From: Paraconiothyrium sp. Pb-2020
Taxonomy: Eukaryota > Ascomycota > Dothideomycetes > Pleosporales > Didymosphaeriaceae
Length of the DNA stretch: 64,000 nt
Assembly (NCBI GenBank): GCA_022419385.1
Contig: JAJUBI010000004.1
Span: 2,337,286 to 2,401,285 of the forward strand
Direction: 5' to 3'
Part shown: piece by piece, positions 21,571 to 32,370 of the stretch
Layout: the number at the start of each line of letters is the position of its first letter
How positions within the stretch are numbered: the stretch's first letter is position 1
Program-made: the position numbers and the translations under genes
Notes under the pieces: generated by a model
The model's database searches: none
Seen by the model: only the letters and a program-made list of their open reading frames with translations
What the model was told of the DNA's origin: nothing

Positions 21571-23321
21571 ATGAGGACTGCAACTGTATTGGGTAGACTG
21601 GTAGCTTGTGGCGCCGTCTCTGCAACAACAAGTGCCAAACATCATGGCAACATTACCGAAGATGCGGCTAAACAGCTCCTGCAAGAGTCTATGAATTGGA
21701 TGGATATGTACTACGACATAGAAGCAGGTTATCTTTACAATCTTGACTCAAAAGCGCTCCTCCACGACACACGCTCATCAGCTTGGTACGCTGCGGGCTT
21801 GCTGGCTCGAAACGAAGGAGATGATGCAGAACAGGCATCTAAGATCGTCGAGAACATCATTGCGGGACAGCACAAGGATGTGAGCTCACAATGGTAAGTC
21901 GTAGGAATGACTTCTCCACTGCCCCTACATGTGCGACTAGAGCTGATCTCCAAAAGGTACGGCGACTATCAAATCTACCCCGAGGAACCCACCGTAGGAA
22001 CACCTCAGTATCCACCCGTCATATACAATTCGTGGGACCCCAATTGGCGCGGCTTCGTCGGTACGACATTCATTCTGATGCTTGAAGAGTTCCCGGACCT
22101 AGTCCCACATGACACGCAATCCCGGATACTAGAAAGCTTGCACAATGCGACTATAGGTGACAGCTACCGCGTAGGCGGAATAGACTCAGACAACCTCTAC
22201 CCTTCGTATAGTAATCCAGCCATTATGCGGGCCTTCATGTCCGGATGGGTTGGTCGTAGGCTCAACGACTCCAACATGACCACCGCCGGTGAAGCTTATG
22301 CCAAAGACATCATCACCTTGTTCGACCGTGCCGATACGCTATCAGAGTTCAATTCTGGAACCTACGCGGGTGTTTCACTGTACGCCCTTACCCTGTGGGC
22401 AAAGTACTTGCCCCAAACATCCCTGATGGGTCAACATGGCTCGAGTATGATCCAGAAAACCTGGGAGAAATTGGGCCAGCTGTACAACGCGAATCTCAAG
22501 AATGTAGCGGGGCCATGGGATCGTAGTTATGGGTACGACATGAACCGCTACTTGAGCATTCTGGCCCTTCAAATCTGGACGTTGGTAGGCAAGGACGAAG
22601 CACCGATCAATGCGAAGCCGTATACCATGGGCCACAAGAACGATTTTGCCATCGGGCCGCTTGTGGCTATCCTCGCACCTTTCCACAACGCGCTGGTTTC
22701 CAACGCCACGCTCTCAGCTTTGCACACTTTCCCAGGCACGCACACTGTGTCCACGTCGGCGTTCTCACCGCCGTGGGATACATACCCGCGCAACATTACC
22801 GCATGGCTGTCGCAAAATCTCACCATCGGTGCAGAGTCATTTTCGGAAAAGGTGATAGGTGGACCGGCGCAAAATCCGTCGAGCTTCAATCCTGCTGTTG
22901 TGCAATGGAGTAGGAAGGATGGAAGCGTTGGGTGGCTGACCTTGTATGCTCAGGTGGAAGAGCTGCGCGCTGTGGTGGGCGATAGCACGCTAGAGCTGGA
23001 GTATCCGAAAGGCAACAAGAGCAGCACCTTTACCTTCCTGGTAGGTACGAATGCTAAGACTGGCAAAAGGGACGTTGCGAGCTGGGGCGATGTTGAGGGT
23101 GTTAAAGTTGGTATCAATGGGACAGTGGATCCCAAGTACAGCGTCGCGTTCGCTGGATACGTCGGTGGTGCCGGAAAGACGATCAAGTAAGTTACACCCT
23201 GTCCATGGCCGGGTCTCCGTTAACTCGTTACAGCGACTTCGAGTTCTGGAATTTCACGTACGGGATGCCGATAGGTAGTAATGAGACCCCGCGAGTCAAA
23301 CTTAGCTTCGAACTGCAGTAG
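21571..23321 (+). CDS. Secreted six-hairpin (alpha/alpha-barrel) glycosidase-like protein (546 aa)
   Basis: Exons 21571-21893, 21957-23186 and 23234-23321. The introns of 63 and 47 nt restore Q-W-Y and T-I-N-D-F reading. The N-terminus is a short signal peptide ending near Ala22. The body alternates amphipathic helices with aromatic-rich loops (AWYAAGLLARNEG, YNSWDPNWRGFVGTTFILMLEEF, GTYAGVSLYALTLWAKYLP), as in six-hairpin glycosidases. The C-terminal third is beta-rich. Several N-glycosylation sequons are present. I do not recognise a named GH family. The divergent rhamnogalacturonan lyase gene suggests a plant-polysaccharide role (inference). Confidence 0.75.
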
Positions 23322-24216
23322 CCAATATATCTAGATCATGAGAGGTTTGCATATTAAACGAGGGCTGTCAACACTGCCACTACAGCAACAAATGTTCGAC
23401 ATGCCATCATCTTGCAACGCGCGGCAACTCAACACTTTACTGTGGAATTACTCTTCAAGCTATGATATCACGACAACTTCGCTCACAGCCGCCTTCCCAT
23501 TGCAAACACTTCGGTCATGCCTGGTGGCAGTGAGGGATGCGAACACTACACTATCCTGCAAAGGCGCTTAGTGATAAGACTAGAACGGAGGCAATGCTCA
23601 ATTTGACGCATGTGCACTCTATCTTCCAGACTGAGGTGTTTCGCGTTCGTGAAGCTGATTGGATGCTTAGATCATGGTGTGGTCGGTTTCCTGTATGGGG
23701 GCGGCACAGTCGCAGAGGCTTGTCAAGGGTCGTTCTCGCCCAATCCCCTACTTCTTCCCTTCCTACCGCCCGCTCGAATGTCTTCGGTGCATTCAATCAT
23801 GGAGAGCAAGCAGCTGACCTCCAAAAGGGCTCAGTGTAGCTACAGATACGCTCCCGGATGCCCTAAGGTGGGCGTTGGCAAAGCCACGTGAACCACGACA
23901 AGCGGGCGCCCGGGCACGCAATAGGTGGCAGATAAATCGATAGATTGATTGCATGAATATAGTGGGCTGTGCAACAAGTGTGGCTCCCCAGGCGCGCGCT
24001 CTTTGAGCAGGTACATGGAATCTGAGACGTGGCTGAGGACGTTTGTGAAGGCTGCGCAGCACCGTGACCGATTCTGATTCGTTGCAAGTGGTCTTAGAGA
24101 AATCATGAGCCGATGTCGTGGTCATACAAATATATAGTACAAAGACGAGGCCGCAGTGCAGAGCATTCTCCATCAGCATCTTCAAAGCTACATCGCAGTG
24201 CTCATCAATAATCGCC
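23322..24216. other. Intergenic region upstream of the RING gene
   Basis: No supported gene. Open frames on both strands are short or overlap the RING gene's leader. Confidence 0.4.
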
Positions 24217-25248
24217 ATGCCTTCCCGCACTCGTACTCCTCGCCTGTGGGACCCATATGCTATACTTAAGATCGACAATGCGGGCCGCTGCGCAGGCTGG
24301 GCCCGTACCCGTGGACGCAATTGTGCCATGACTGTCGCCCTACGCAATCAGCAGAACGCCGACTATCTTATAGAGGCCATGAGCACCAAAGAGCCGGATC
24401 CAATCGCTCTGGAAAACGATCTCTATCGTCTAGCGGGCTTTCTGCTATGCATACGATGGCACCAAGACCAAGCAGATGTCATGGTGGCGAAGTGGAGTGC
24501 CAGCATGGAGCGTCTTGCAGCGGTAGAAGAGGAGGAACGTTCTCGTCCAAGGCGGTCTTCTGCTGGTCGTTCGTCTTCCGTTGCATCTGAAGCCTCATCC
24601 TATTCTGGTTCGTCCTCGAGGTCGTCATCGTCGAGGTCATCGACAGCATCTTCGCGCACAACTTCCCCCAGCTTGACAGGATCCCAGTTTCGAGCGATGG
24701 AATCGTTGATGTCGCAGAACTTGGAGCGCATTGCACAGCTGGAAGCGACAATCGCGGCACTCACTGCTCGAGTCGCACCTACCACTGAAGTCGCCTCTCC
24801 AGACCAGGCCGGGGATCGTAGTCAAGCTGTTACTCCTGCACAAGTCAACCGCCATACGGAAGCTGCGGCTGCTACTCCACCCGCTCTTTTCAATCAAAGT
24901 CGCTCTGCTCAACCCACTGCTCCTGCTGAACGCAGCGCTTCACGAGCACAGCTTCCTTTGGTCTCGTCCTCATCCTCAACCCCTTCGCTATCCACAATTC
25001 TTGATTCCACTCACACCACCTCAGGATGCACCATCACGCACGTCCGCCGCCGCGCCATTGACGACGAATGCCCCATTTGTCACGAGGACTTCATCCAGGA
25101 CGATGCCTTGGTATGGTGCAAGAATGAGTGCGGGCGCACTGTGCACAAGACATGTTTCGAGCTCTGGGAGAGGTCGTGTCAGGCGAGTAGTAGGGTGGTG
25201 AGCTGTGGAATCTGCAGGACGGCGTGGGGCAGGGATTGTGGGTGTTAG
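24217..25248 (+). CDS. RING-type zinc-finger protein, probable E3 ubiquitin ligase (343 aa)
   Basis: Single exon. The ATG at 24217 (MPSRTRTPRLWDPY) is chosen because the upstream in-frame codons look like 5' leader. The N-terminal about 100 residues (NAGRCAGWARTRGRNC, LAGFLLCIRWHQDQADVMVAKW) form a small Cys/Trp-containing domain I do not recognise. A long Ser-rich low-complexity linker follows, with a short helical segment. The C-terminal RING starts at residue 285: CPIC, then WCKNECGRTVHKTC, then CGIC, giving the metal ligands for two zinc ions. Its cross-brace matches RINGs of fungal ligases that bind E2 enzymes. Substrates are unknown. Confidence 0.8.
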   Translation: MPSRTRTPRLWDPYAILKIDNAGRCAGWARTRGRNCAMTVALRNQQNADYLIEAMSTKEPDPIALENDLYRLAGFLLCIRWHQDQADVMVAKWSASMERLAAVEEEERSRPRRSSAGRSSSVASEASSYSGSSSRSSSSRSSTASSRTTSPSLTGSQFRAMESLMSQNLERIAQLEATIAALTARVAPTTEVASPDQAGDRSQAVTPAQVNRHTEAAAATPPALFNQSRSAQPTAPAERSASRAQLPLVSSSSSTPSLSTILDSTHTTSGCTITHVRRRAIDDECPICHEDFIQDDALVWCKNECGRTVHKTCFELWERSCQASSRVVSCGICRTAWGRDCGC

Positions 25249-25511
25249 TGATGTGAGGAGGATGGATATGAGTATCGGGCGTTGGGATGTAAGCATACTG
25301 TAAAGATGGGACTTCCTTTTAGTTTCTGGTGTAACCCACATGCAGGGTGTAAGGGGATTGACATGGGCATTATAGAAAGGAGTTCTGAGCGCACTGTTTC
25401 TCGGTTTTCATGGCTTGTCTGTCCTGCAAGCATGTTTTTGAATACTGTAGGTTACGACTCTTTCTAACTAACATCTCATCGTAGCCCCAATCCTGGGACT
25501 GGCGCGCCATC

Positions 25512-25739
25512 ATGGCCGGCAGCGATGATCGTTGCGTCGTTCACTTCTTCAAAGGAAAGAATTTCGACTGGTACTTCTTCGCGCCAGATTTCGTCGAAGC
25601 CGAACTTCTCCCCACCATCCTGCGTCACGAAGGCACCAAATTCCGTTATTCTTCTCCAGAACCTTCCAAGAGTGGCCTGACTGTTGTCGTGCAAGATCAT
25701 TCTCACCAAGCTCAGCCGGACAAGATCGTGAAACTCTGA
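25512..25739 (+). CDS. Small hypothetical protein (75 aa, possibly with an upstream exon)
   Basis: The frame shows good fungal codon bias (mostly C or G in third position), unlike the opposite strand. It encodes an aromatic-rich peptide (HFFKGKNFDWYFFAPDFVEAELLP). The frame stays open upstream to 25485, just after a plausible 3' splice site (CTAAC at about 25464-25472, then TCGTAG at 25479-25484), so a short 5' exon is possible. No known domain. It converges with the poorly modelled gene ending at 25883. Confidence 0.45.
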   Translation: MAGSDDRCVVHFFKGKNFDWYFFAPDFVEAELLPTILRHEGTKFRYSSPEPSKSGLTVVVQDHSHQAQPDKIVKL

Positions 25740-25882
25740 GGAGCTTGTGTCGATGTGTCTGCGCCCAGATATCCAAAGAGAAGGAGCAGAGATACTCGCG
25801 CGAGCGCTGTAGACGCAAATTCCGTGATATTGGTCAACCTGCTAGGAAGCGCACCTCTCAAGGCTTGCGCAGCTTCCTCAGC

Positions 25883-26468
25883 TTACGGGTCATACCTGAA
25901 TCCCACATCGTATGAGTCTGCAGCGTCCACGAAGTTCTTCCCGGCTCGATCCAGGCCGTGGTCCTTTTTCAGAACTTCCATCACGTCTGTGATAGCCGCC
26001 TTATCTACTATGATTGAGTGTTCGCTGTCGGCCTCTGTTTCTCAGGTCTGGAAGCTCCGGTGAGCTCCACGCCCAACCCTCGTTCAATTCGCGCAACGTG
26101 GGGCCGATATCTGAAGAAAAACCCAACAGGATTTCGGAGAGAAAAATGTGAGGAGGATTCCGTGGGTTTGATCATAACCTCGACTTACTTTGGAAAAAGG
26201 ACAGGAGCTCCAAGACAGGATCTGCGCTAAAGTCAGGGAAGATAGCGAGAACCTCCCCCCTTCTTTGAGCAACTCGTTGGGTAAATCGGTTATCGGTGTG
26301 AGAATACGAATTACCGAAACATGGATATGGCGGGATCCTCGGGTTATGGTCTTCTTTAGAGGGCTGCTTCTCGCCACGAGGCCCATAGGCGCCCTCTCTT
26401 AGTACAGATAGCGGATCAGTGATCCTCTCACAATGCGCTGTACTGTCTTGTGGTCTTTCTCTTGATCT
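25883..26468 (-). CDS. Partial multi-exon gene of unknown function (N-terminal exon not located)
   Basis: Three minus-strand segments in different frames join through plausible introns. Exon A is 26468-26189 (open, no ATG; includes FPDFSADPVLELLSFFQ). Exon B is 26110-26078 (IGPTLRELNE). Exon C is 26034-25883, ending DAADSYDVGF then a stop. The first intron is strong (GTAAGT...TTCTTCAG, 78 nt). The second has a weak GTTGGG donor. The product looks like a soluble helical protein. The start must lie between 26469 and 26589, or be lost, in which case this is a remnant. I do not recognise the family. Confidence 0.4.
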
Positions 26469-26589
26469 TCACAGATATCCCTGTTGACAGCGACTCTTGC
26501 CAACCGTGTGCGGATCGCCATACTCTCAGACCCTTCCCATATCTTCGTCCTTGGTCCACACAGGAAGAAGTGGTCACTCGCACAGTTTA

Positions 26590-27501
26590 TCACTCTTGTC
26601 TCCCCCACTCGTTCTTCTTTTTTAGCTCCCTCGCAGGAGCCGTAAATTGAGTCTTCATGTCTCCCGCCGTCTTGACCTGCATTTTCTTGTTGGCCTCTTC
26701 CATTTGCTTCAGTTGGTCCTCTTCGCTCTGCAGCTTCCTTTCGAGCGTGATCTCAAACATATCGCGTCCCTTCCCCTTTCCCTTCAATCCGTTGTCGTCA
26801 ATATCGTAATAGATCGCCCACCGCAGTCCTTCTCTGCCCCACTCGGTAGTGTTGTCCTCATCAGCGCCGTCCCATTCATCGATCGCGACAAACCCTTCCC
26901 AGCCGTCGAGCGTCAGGGCAGATTCGTCTTCGGTCCAGTCCCACTCGCCGACGATTTGGGTGATAGAGGCGCTGCGGTTGCCGTATTTGAGCTCGTATGT
27001 TTTGCGGTCGCAGTAGAGCCAGTTCAGCATCGGGGGGTCGTCGGAGATGGTTGAGACGAGGCCGCGCTCGGGTGGGAAGCGTTCGTCGTCAGGGTATTGG
27101 ATGTAGAAGCCGGCGAAGGCGTGGAGCGGCGGATTGAGTTTGGGCGCGGGGGCGGGCTTGGGACTGTATTCATCACGTGGGACAACCCAGACCTGCACAA
27201 ATGGGCGGAGGTTAGCGAGGGCGTTCGCGATGTTAGATGGGAGGAAAGCGCGCCCGGCAAAAGTTGGAAGAGTCGGCAGTCGTACCTTTCCGTGCCGCAG
27301 CACCACTATGCCGTTGTCGACTTCATCTGCGATCTCGTCGTTGCTGTCGCAAGACACAAGCGCGTTGAACTTGGTCATGCGCGTCTCGTTGGCGGCTTCT
27401 TCGTTCTGCTTCTTCTGATGCTCCACGCCCTCTGCGACGCCCGTCACGACAGGAATGGCGACGATAACGCCGCCTAGGAATAGACCGAGGGGCAGTGCCA
27501 T
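26590..27501 (-). CDS. Hypothetical membrane-anchored fungal protein (272 aa, 2 exons)
   Basis: Exons 27501-27286 and 27192-26590. The intron (GTACGA...GTGCAG, 93 nt) is a multiple of three without a stop, so an unspliced reading is also open. Splicing is preferred because it joins VLRHGK to VWVVPRDEYSP. The start MALPLGLFLGG is the first methionine before a hydrophobic segment (about residues 3-22), probably a signal anchor. The rest is soluble and Trp/Asp-rich (GEWDWTEDESALTLDGWEGFVAIDEWDG), ending in a Lys/Glu-rich coiled coil. The function is unknown. Confidence 0.75.
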   Translation of the reverse strand: MALPLGLFLGGVIVAIPVVTGVAEGVEHQKKQNEEAANETRMTKFNALVSCDSNDEIADEVDNGIVVLRHGKVRLPTLPTFAGRAFLPSNIANALANLRPFVQVWVVPRDEYSPKPAPAPKLNPPLHAFAGFYIQYPDDERFPPERGLVSTISDDPPMLNWLYCDRKTYELKYGNRSASITQIVGEWDWTEDESALTLDGWEGFVAIDEWDGADEDNTTEWGREGLRWAIYYDIDDNGLKGKGKGRDMFEITLERKLQSEEDQLKQMEEANKKMQVKTAGDMKTQFTAPARELKKKNEWGRQE

Positions 27502-27909
27502 GGCTGGCGACTGTGCTTCTATCGTGGGCGAAGTGTAATGTCGCAAAGGCAGGGCATATGGGCCTAGACGTGTGGAGCCTCTACAGCTTCTGAACGATGG
27601 TGACGTTGCGTCATTAGGGAGGAATAGCTGTGGGCTAGCCCAACTCCAGCCTCTCAAACACCAACTCTCTCACACTGCCTCACCCCGTCAACTATGCATG
27701 CAGCAGCGATTTCATAATCCTTTCTACATAGGTAAAAGAATACATGAATGTACATGAGACAGTGCAATGTTGTGTGACCTTCCTTGTGCGGCGTAGATCC
27801 ACCCCGGCTTATCGGCTACTCACGCCGCATACACTTGTGACGGCGTTTGCGCTCAACTCTAACTGGTACTATTCAATAGTGTGCTCTCTTAACGACGAAG
27901 GATCTCAAA
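27502..27909. promoter_or_regulatory. Divergent promoter of the hypothetical and methyltransferase genes
   Basis: About 400 bp between the start codons of two divergent genes. No gene inside and no specific site identified. Confidence 0.4.
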
Positions 27910-28846
27910 ATGTCAAGCCCAGCATACTCCACGCCAGAATGGTATCTCAAAGCCCAGGACAAAGACGTGAGCAGTGACATTGGCAGATTGACCATCTACC
28001 ACCTCGGGTTCAAGCAGGCAGCGGAAGGTACCCTGTTATTTGCCCCAACCGACTTCTCCAGCGCACCCCGGGACGTACTCGATGTTGGAACAGCAGACGG
28101 TCTCTGGATGCGTGAGGTCCAATCTTCCATTCCCACGCCGCCTCAAGGCGAGCACACCTTTACCGGCACGGATATCAATACATCCTTCTTCCCAACTACT
28201 ACAACAGAAAACATCACCTATGTGAAGCAAGACATCAAAGATCCAACGCCAGAAGCCTGGCACAATGCCTTCGACCTCGTCAACCTCCGCATGATCCTCA
28301 TCGCCGCCGGTTCTGGCGCCGCACAGCGCGCTGTGGTCAACGAGTACATCAAGCTGGTCAAGCCTGGCGGTTGGATCCAGATTGGGGATTGCGATCGCGT
28401 CTGTCCGACTCCAGAGGCGGAGAACCCGCGCTATCACGACATGTTCGCGTGCATCCGGGCCGTTTGTCGCTCATCAGGGCTGGACCCTCTAGAGGCGCCA
28501 AAGATGAAGTCATGGTTGGTGGAAGCTGGTCTCGAGGAGGTACAAGAGAGGACGGCGATGCGTGCCGTTGGGAAGCGGAATGTAGATGTAGAGCTGGGGA
28601 AATTGGGAATTGAAGCGGATTTGCTTATCGCTAAAGGGTTTGCGACGGGTGCGAAGGGTAAGCCGCGCGTTCCTGATCCTCACGAAATCTCGAAGGGATA
28701 TACTGACCCCGATAGGGTTGGATCCGTCTTTCAAGCCTTTACCGGATGAGCGACTGGATTCGCTGGTGCAAGGTCTGAAGACCGAATTGACCGAGACGGG
28801 AGCGTATTTTCCGATGCGCTTCATCTGGGGCAGGAGACCACTCTAG
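27910..28846 (+). CDS. Class I SAM-dependent methyltransferase (292 aa, 2 exons)
   Basis: Exons 27910-28657 and 28716-28846 with a 58-nt intron (GTAAGC...CCGATAG; branch TACTGAC). Splicing replaces a premature end by the tail PLPDERLDSLVQGLKTEL...MRFIWGRRPL. SAM-binding motif I is VLDVGTADG at residues 56-64. An acidic position (GTDIN) follows the second strand. FDLVNLRMILIA and VKPGGWIQIGD match the later motifs of the Rossmann-like fold. The layout resembles the LaeA/UMTA-like group of fungal methyltransferases, many linked to secondary metabolism. The substrate is unknown. Confidence 0.88.
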
Positions 28847-29059
28847 GCGCATTCGTTATATAAGAATTGGATCGGGATGAAATATGCATTCGAAAAATCA
28901 TGGACATCATGCCTTGAACAAGGTCATGTAGGTGCATTGGGCAACATAGAATAGCGTCAGGAAGATTAGTCGCACACGTTACTCTTGAATCTACGGATCC
29001 GGAGCGAATGCTGCGCAATGCATCCTTTCCCGATTCCCGCGCACACTCTAGCATCATTA

Positions 29060-30530
29060 TCATTTTTGCCCCTCACCCACCATGTAGCCTTTTGAAACAT
29101 GGATAGCGCCGTTCTGCGGCACCCTAGGATCATCCACACGCTCCGCGCTCGCTGTATTTGCGCCCGCCATGTCATGCAACTGTATGATCTCCTCATCCTC
29201 CACTCCGCCCTTCAGATGCGAGCCGTAATGAGGATGCGCGTGATCAGAGGAGCCATCGATGTTCGACCGCGAGCTCTTCCTGCTGATGATGCTGCTCACA
29301 GAGCTCACCAAGCTGCCGAATATTCCGTTGCGGATTAGGTCGCGCATGACGGGGCGTATGGTCGGAGCGCAGGCGGCAATGATCCCAACCTGGATTTCGA
29401 TGAGGGTCCACACGCATGTTGCGGTGACGCCGACTGAGCAGATTTAGTTATTGGCTGAGTGTAAAACATGGATGACTTACGTCCAGAGTCCATGATCTTA
29501 TTCTTGGGAGCGAACTTGGTGTAGATACCGATGTAGGACCGCGCAGTGCTAGCTCCAACGGATCTCAAAAACAATTAGCCTCTCTCGATTCAGAGGGAAT
29601 GCAAGTACATACAACAGCCCCACCAAGAATATCGCAGCGATGGAAATCTTTTCGGTTGTTCGAAGATGGAGGGTCCAAATCTTGTGCATTTCGTAAGTCA
29701 CCGTTGTGCAAAAGTTTGAGCATTCATCATACCATTGGAATAGGCATGAGCACCGTAATAAAATCAGACACAGTCCCAGATATGAGAACGCCGAAGTCCA
29801 ACTGCTGGGTGGATCCACACTCCTTCGCCTGAATCGCAGGGTTCATATGGCTTCGCGCGGAGAAGATGCCGTGGTCTCCGCAGATGGCCATGAAGGCAGT
29901 GAAGAAGCTGATCGTCCACAGGACCATGATAACGATCCATGTGATGATGAATGGGCGAAACTTCGGGATGCTGAAGATCTGGAGGTAGAAGAATGAAACG
30001 GAGGTCTTGATGACCCCAATGGCGAGGATGCCGGTCACAACGAATGAGTAGTTGTGCTTGTACTCATTTAGCGATCCTCATAATACTCCTCGATGGGAGA
30101 TACTGACCATGCGTAGTCGGTAAAGGAAGTCAACTGCGGCCGCAGGATTTGCTTTCTGCAATGGCGCAACTCGCACTGCGAACAGGCCATTCGCAGCGCC
30201 TGTTCAAAGTATCAGAACAAAATCTACTTTCAATATTTTGACAGCTCTTTTCTAGCATCCGGAGCAGGAATAGCTATTCTGCCTTCCAGCGCGATTTGCA
30301 AGAGTACTAAATGATCGTTGACTTGTTCAGAGAGCGAGGTACGCACAGTAGATCTGTTCTATCGCGAGAGCAGTCGACAAAAGACCCGCAACGATAATGA
30401 GGTAGTCTGACGTGTGGAGCTGCAGACCCTTCATTCTGTGCGACACGAACCGCGAAGTGATCATCAGCAGAACCAGTGTCTGGACAATGACGGCCGCGGC
30501 GATGAGTCCATGGGGGTTGTCATACGCCAT
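29060..30530 (-). CDS. Rhodopsin-domain (PTH11-like) integral membrane protein (376 aa, 6 exons)
   Basis: Exons are 30530-30347, 30199-30108, 30062-29733, 29680-29613, 29563-29481 and 29433-29060. All junctions keep frame and the introns are 45-147 nt. About seven hydrophobic helices are seen, starting with LIAAAVIVQTLVLLMITSRFV. Other family features are DYLIIVAGLLSTALAIEQ, KTSVSFFYLQIFSIPKFRPFI, an extracellular loop with CGDHG and ECG cysteines, and a GASTARSYIGIY segment before the last helices. There is no CFEM domain. The C-terminal tail is Ser/His-rich and cytoplasmic. Such proteins are proposed G-protein-coupled receptors for surface or nutrient cues; the ligand is unknown. The 147-nt intron is the least certain junction. 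Confidence 0.85.
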
Positions 30531-31655
30531 ATTGAAGGGGACAGGTAAGAAAGAGGACAAAACTGCAACTATGGAAGATGTATCGCGTCGGGATGTTGTC
30601 CACTCAGTGAAGATTCGACATGGACGAAGGCTACCGAGTACCACAAGCGAGGGCGGGTTTGCGGGTGCTCAAGTGATGCGACCCTGCGCACGTCTCTACA
30701 GTTCGGTGGTGCGCGGGAAGTAAGACCATCCCGAGGTCAATCAAGGTGGTTGGAACTGATTATCACTGGTTACCAGGTATGTTGCCGCAGCATAATCAGG
30801 AAGGAGGAGGATCGTCTCCCATGTTGAGGCCCCGGCAATTTGCACAGCTACTGGCTAACGCGCGGCCCGAACTCACCCGCTCCGTCCGCCACCTTGTCAG
30901 ACGGGAGCTGCTTCTAGCTTGCGGCGCCGTCTTGCATGAGCATCCTCGTACCAGACACGCAGAGGTCGCAGAGTACTACCAATCCAATACGAGCGATTGC
31001 GCGATTGGATGAACATCATGGCTTCACGTCTAGTACTTGAACTGCTTCAAACTGTTCTCCCCAGGTCCAAATTTTGAACCTGTGGATGTATCCCGATAAA
31101 CTGCTTATCTATAGCGGTTGCAATTCCCGGTGATATTGTACAATGCCCCACCGAGTAATTACTCCCACACGAATGAATGGAGCGCTAGGACGGATGGGAA
31201 GCGGGAACACGGACTTCAGACAGTTATTGGAAGGAATCCCTGGAAGTGGCTGGCATTCCGTCTTACATACAGTAAGACACGCGCATTAGCGCCAACAGCA
31301 ACCACTCTGTCGGTAAAGGGTGAACCGCCGGGCCCACGCTGCCTTTTGAGAGCATTTCAGGATCCAGACGAGGGCTACGAGGGATACTGGGGATCGCCTT
31401 GAGACATGTTTCAAGATGGAAGGAGGATTCGATAAGGCTACAACTCCGCAGCACCAGCTGCTCACGTGATCCTGCAGTACAGAGCCGCCTTCCTGAAGCC
31501 TTTCGCCAATTCGTGCCTGTCTGAAAAAAAACCAACCTCTCCAAACGTTGTCCGGCCTAGCTGGCGCCTAGTTAGCCATGAGTTCTGTTCCAAATGGTAG
31601 CATAGAACCTTACTCTAATAACGTCCCCCTCTACAATCGCGCGTCGAGAGTACAC
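30531..31655. other. Intergenic region
   Basis: About 1.1 kb with no supported gene. Open frames at 30746-31012 and 31118-31402 lack domains and splice support. Confidence 0.4.
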
Positions 31656-31832
31656 CTACGAGTAATCGACGCCTGCGTCGGCCTGGATCGGAACTAATAT
31701 GCTGTCGATTCCTTCGTCTGCAATGTTTTAGAATATGATTTTGTTTGAGGCTTGTCCTACTGTACCATCCGGTAAAGGAGCAGCAAAAGTGCCTAGCACA
31801 CTGCATAGTGCGAAAATAAATTGAAGTCTCAT
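31656..31832 (-). CDS. Candidate small secreted peptide (42 aa, 2 exons)
   Basis: Exons 31832-31766 and 31717-31656, joined across a 48-nt intron with GTACAG donor, CTAAAAC branch and TTGCAG acceptor. Residues 1-18 (MRLQFIFALCSVLGTFAA) are a clear signal peptide. The rest is a short acidic segment without cysteines, ending in AGVDYS. A TATA element lies about 61-67 bp upstream. It is divergent from the UstYa-family gene, 538 bp away. The Tyr near the C-terminus and the neighbour raise the possibility of a modified-peptide precursor. The Lys-Arg-flanked core repeats of known dikaritin precursors are absent. It could instead be an unrelated secreted peptide. Confidence 0.5.
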
Positions 31833-31892
31833 GTTCTCTGGCTTTTTTGACGATTACTCGAATCTAGGGTTTGCTTGGTGGATGGTCCGCCT

Positions 31893-31899
31893 CTTATAT
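31893..31899 (-). promoter_or_regulatory. TATA element of the small-peptide gene
   Basis: ATATAAG on the minus strand, about 61-67 bp upstream of the peptide start codon. Confidence 0.45.
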
Positions 31900-32370
31900 C
31901 AAAATTATTGAGACAACGTCACCAATCACACAAATGCTACGACAGGCAGCAGTAATGCTGCATCTGCATGGGTATCGGGCGAGAGTCACATATCGTGCTG
32001 TGCCACCTAAGATAGAAGCTTTATTACTTACTGCGATAGGTTAAGAACAACAGACCGAGTCAGCCTTGCTGTAATACAAGCGCCGGGCGAACACCCTGTA
32101 GACTATCTATCTGAAGGCTCGGCGTTGGTGTAGAAGCCAATCATGACGCCGGTACTAGGCGAAGCACTCCGTGGTTAGGCGCTTGATTCTCCTCAGAGCG
32201 AACAAGCATTCAGCTGATGGTGGGTCCGGGCAGGCAGAAAACCCATTGAGAGATGCCTAAATATATTAATTTTCAAGATTCAGCCTCACACCACGGGGAC
32301 TTAGCTTTTTTTTCCTGTTCATTCCCCGACTCCAGCCCTCGACTGCTTCTCCATACCTACACTCGTCAGG
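31900..32370. other. Divergent intergenic region, peptide / UstYa genes
   Basis: AT-richer than its surroundings. On the + strand an AAATATATTA element at about 32259-32268 lies roughly 105 bp before the UstYa start. No gene supported. Confidence 0.4.

Noticed and set aside
23793..24347. 184-codon minus-strand frame
   Set aside because: Overlaps the RING gene start and its leader; no domain character.
25476..25709. Minus-strand 77-codon frame opposite the small plus-strand gene
   Set aside because: Codon use is poor (many AGA/AGG/ATA), whereas the plus strand shows the bias of real genes here.
26084..26386. Minus frame containing ITDLPNELL read as an F-box start
   Set aside because: Another frame of the same strand gives a longer protein-like reading that splices on; the F-box resemblance is only nine residues long.
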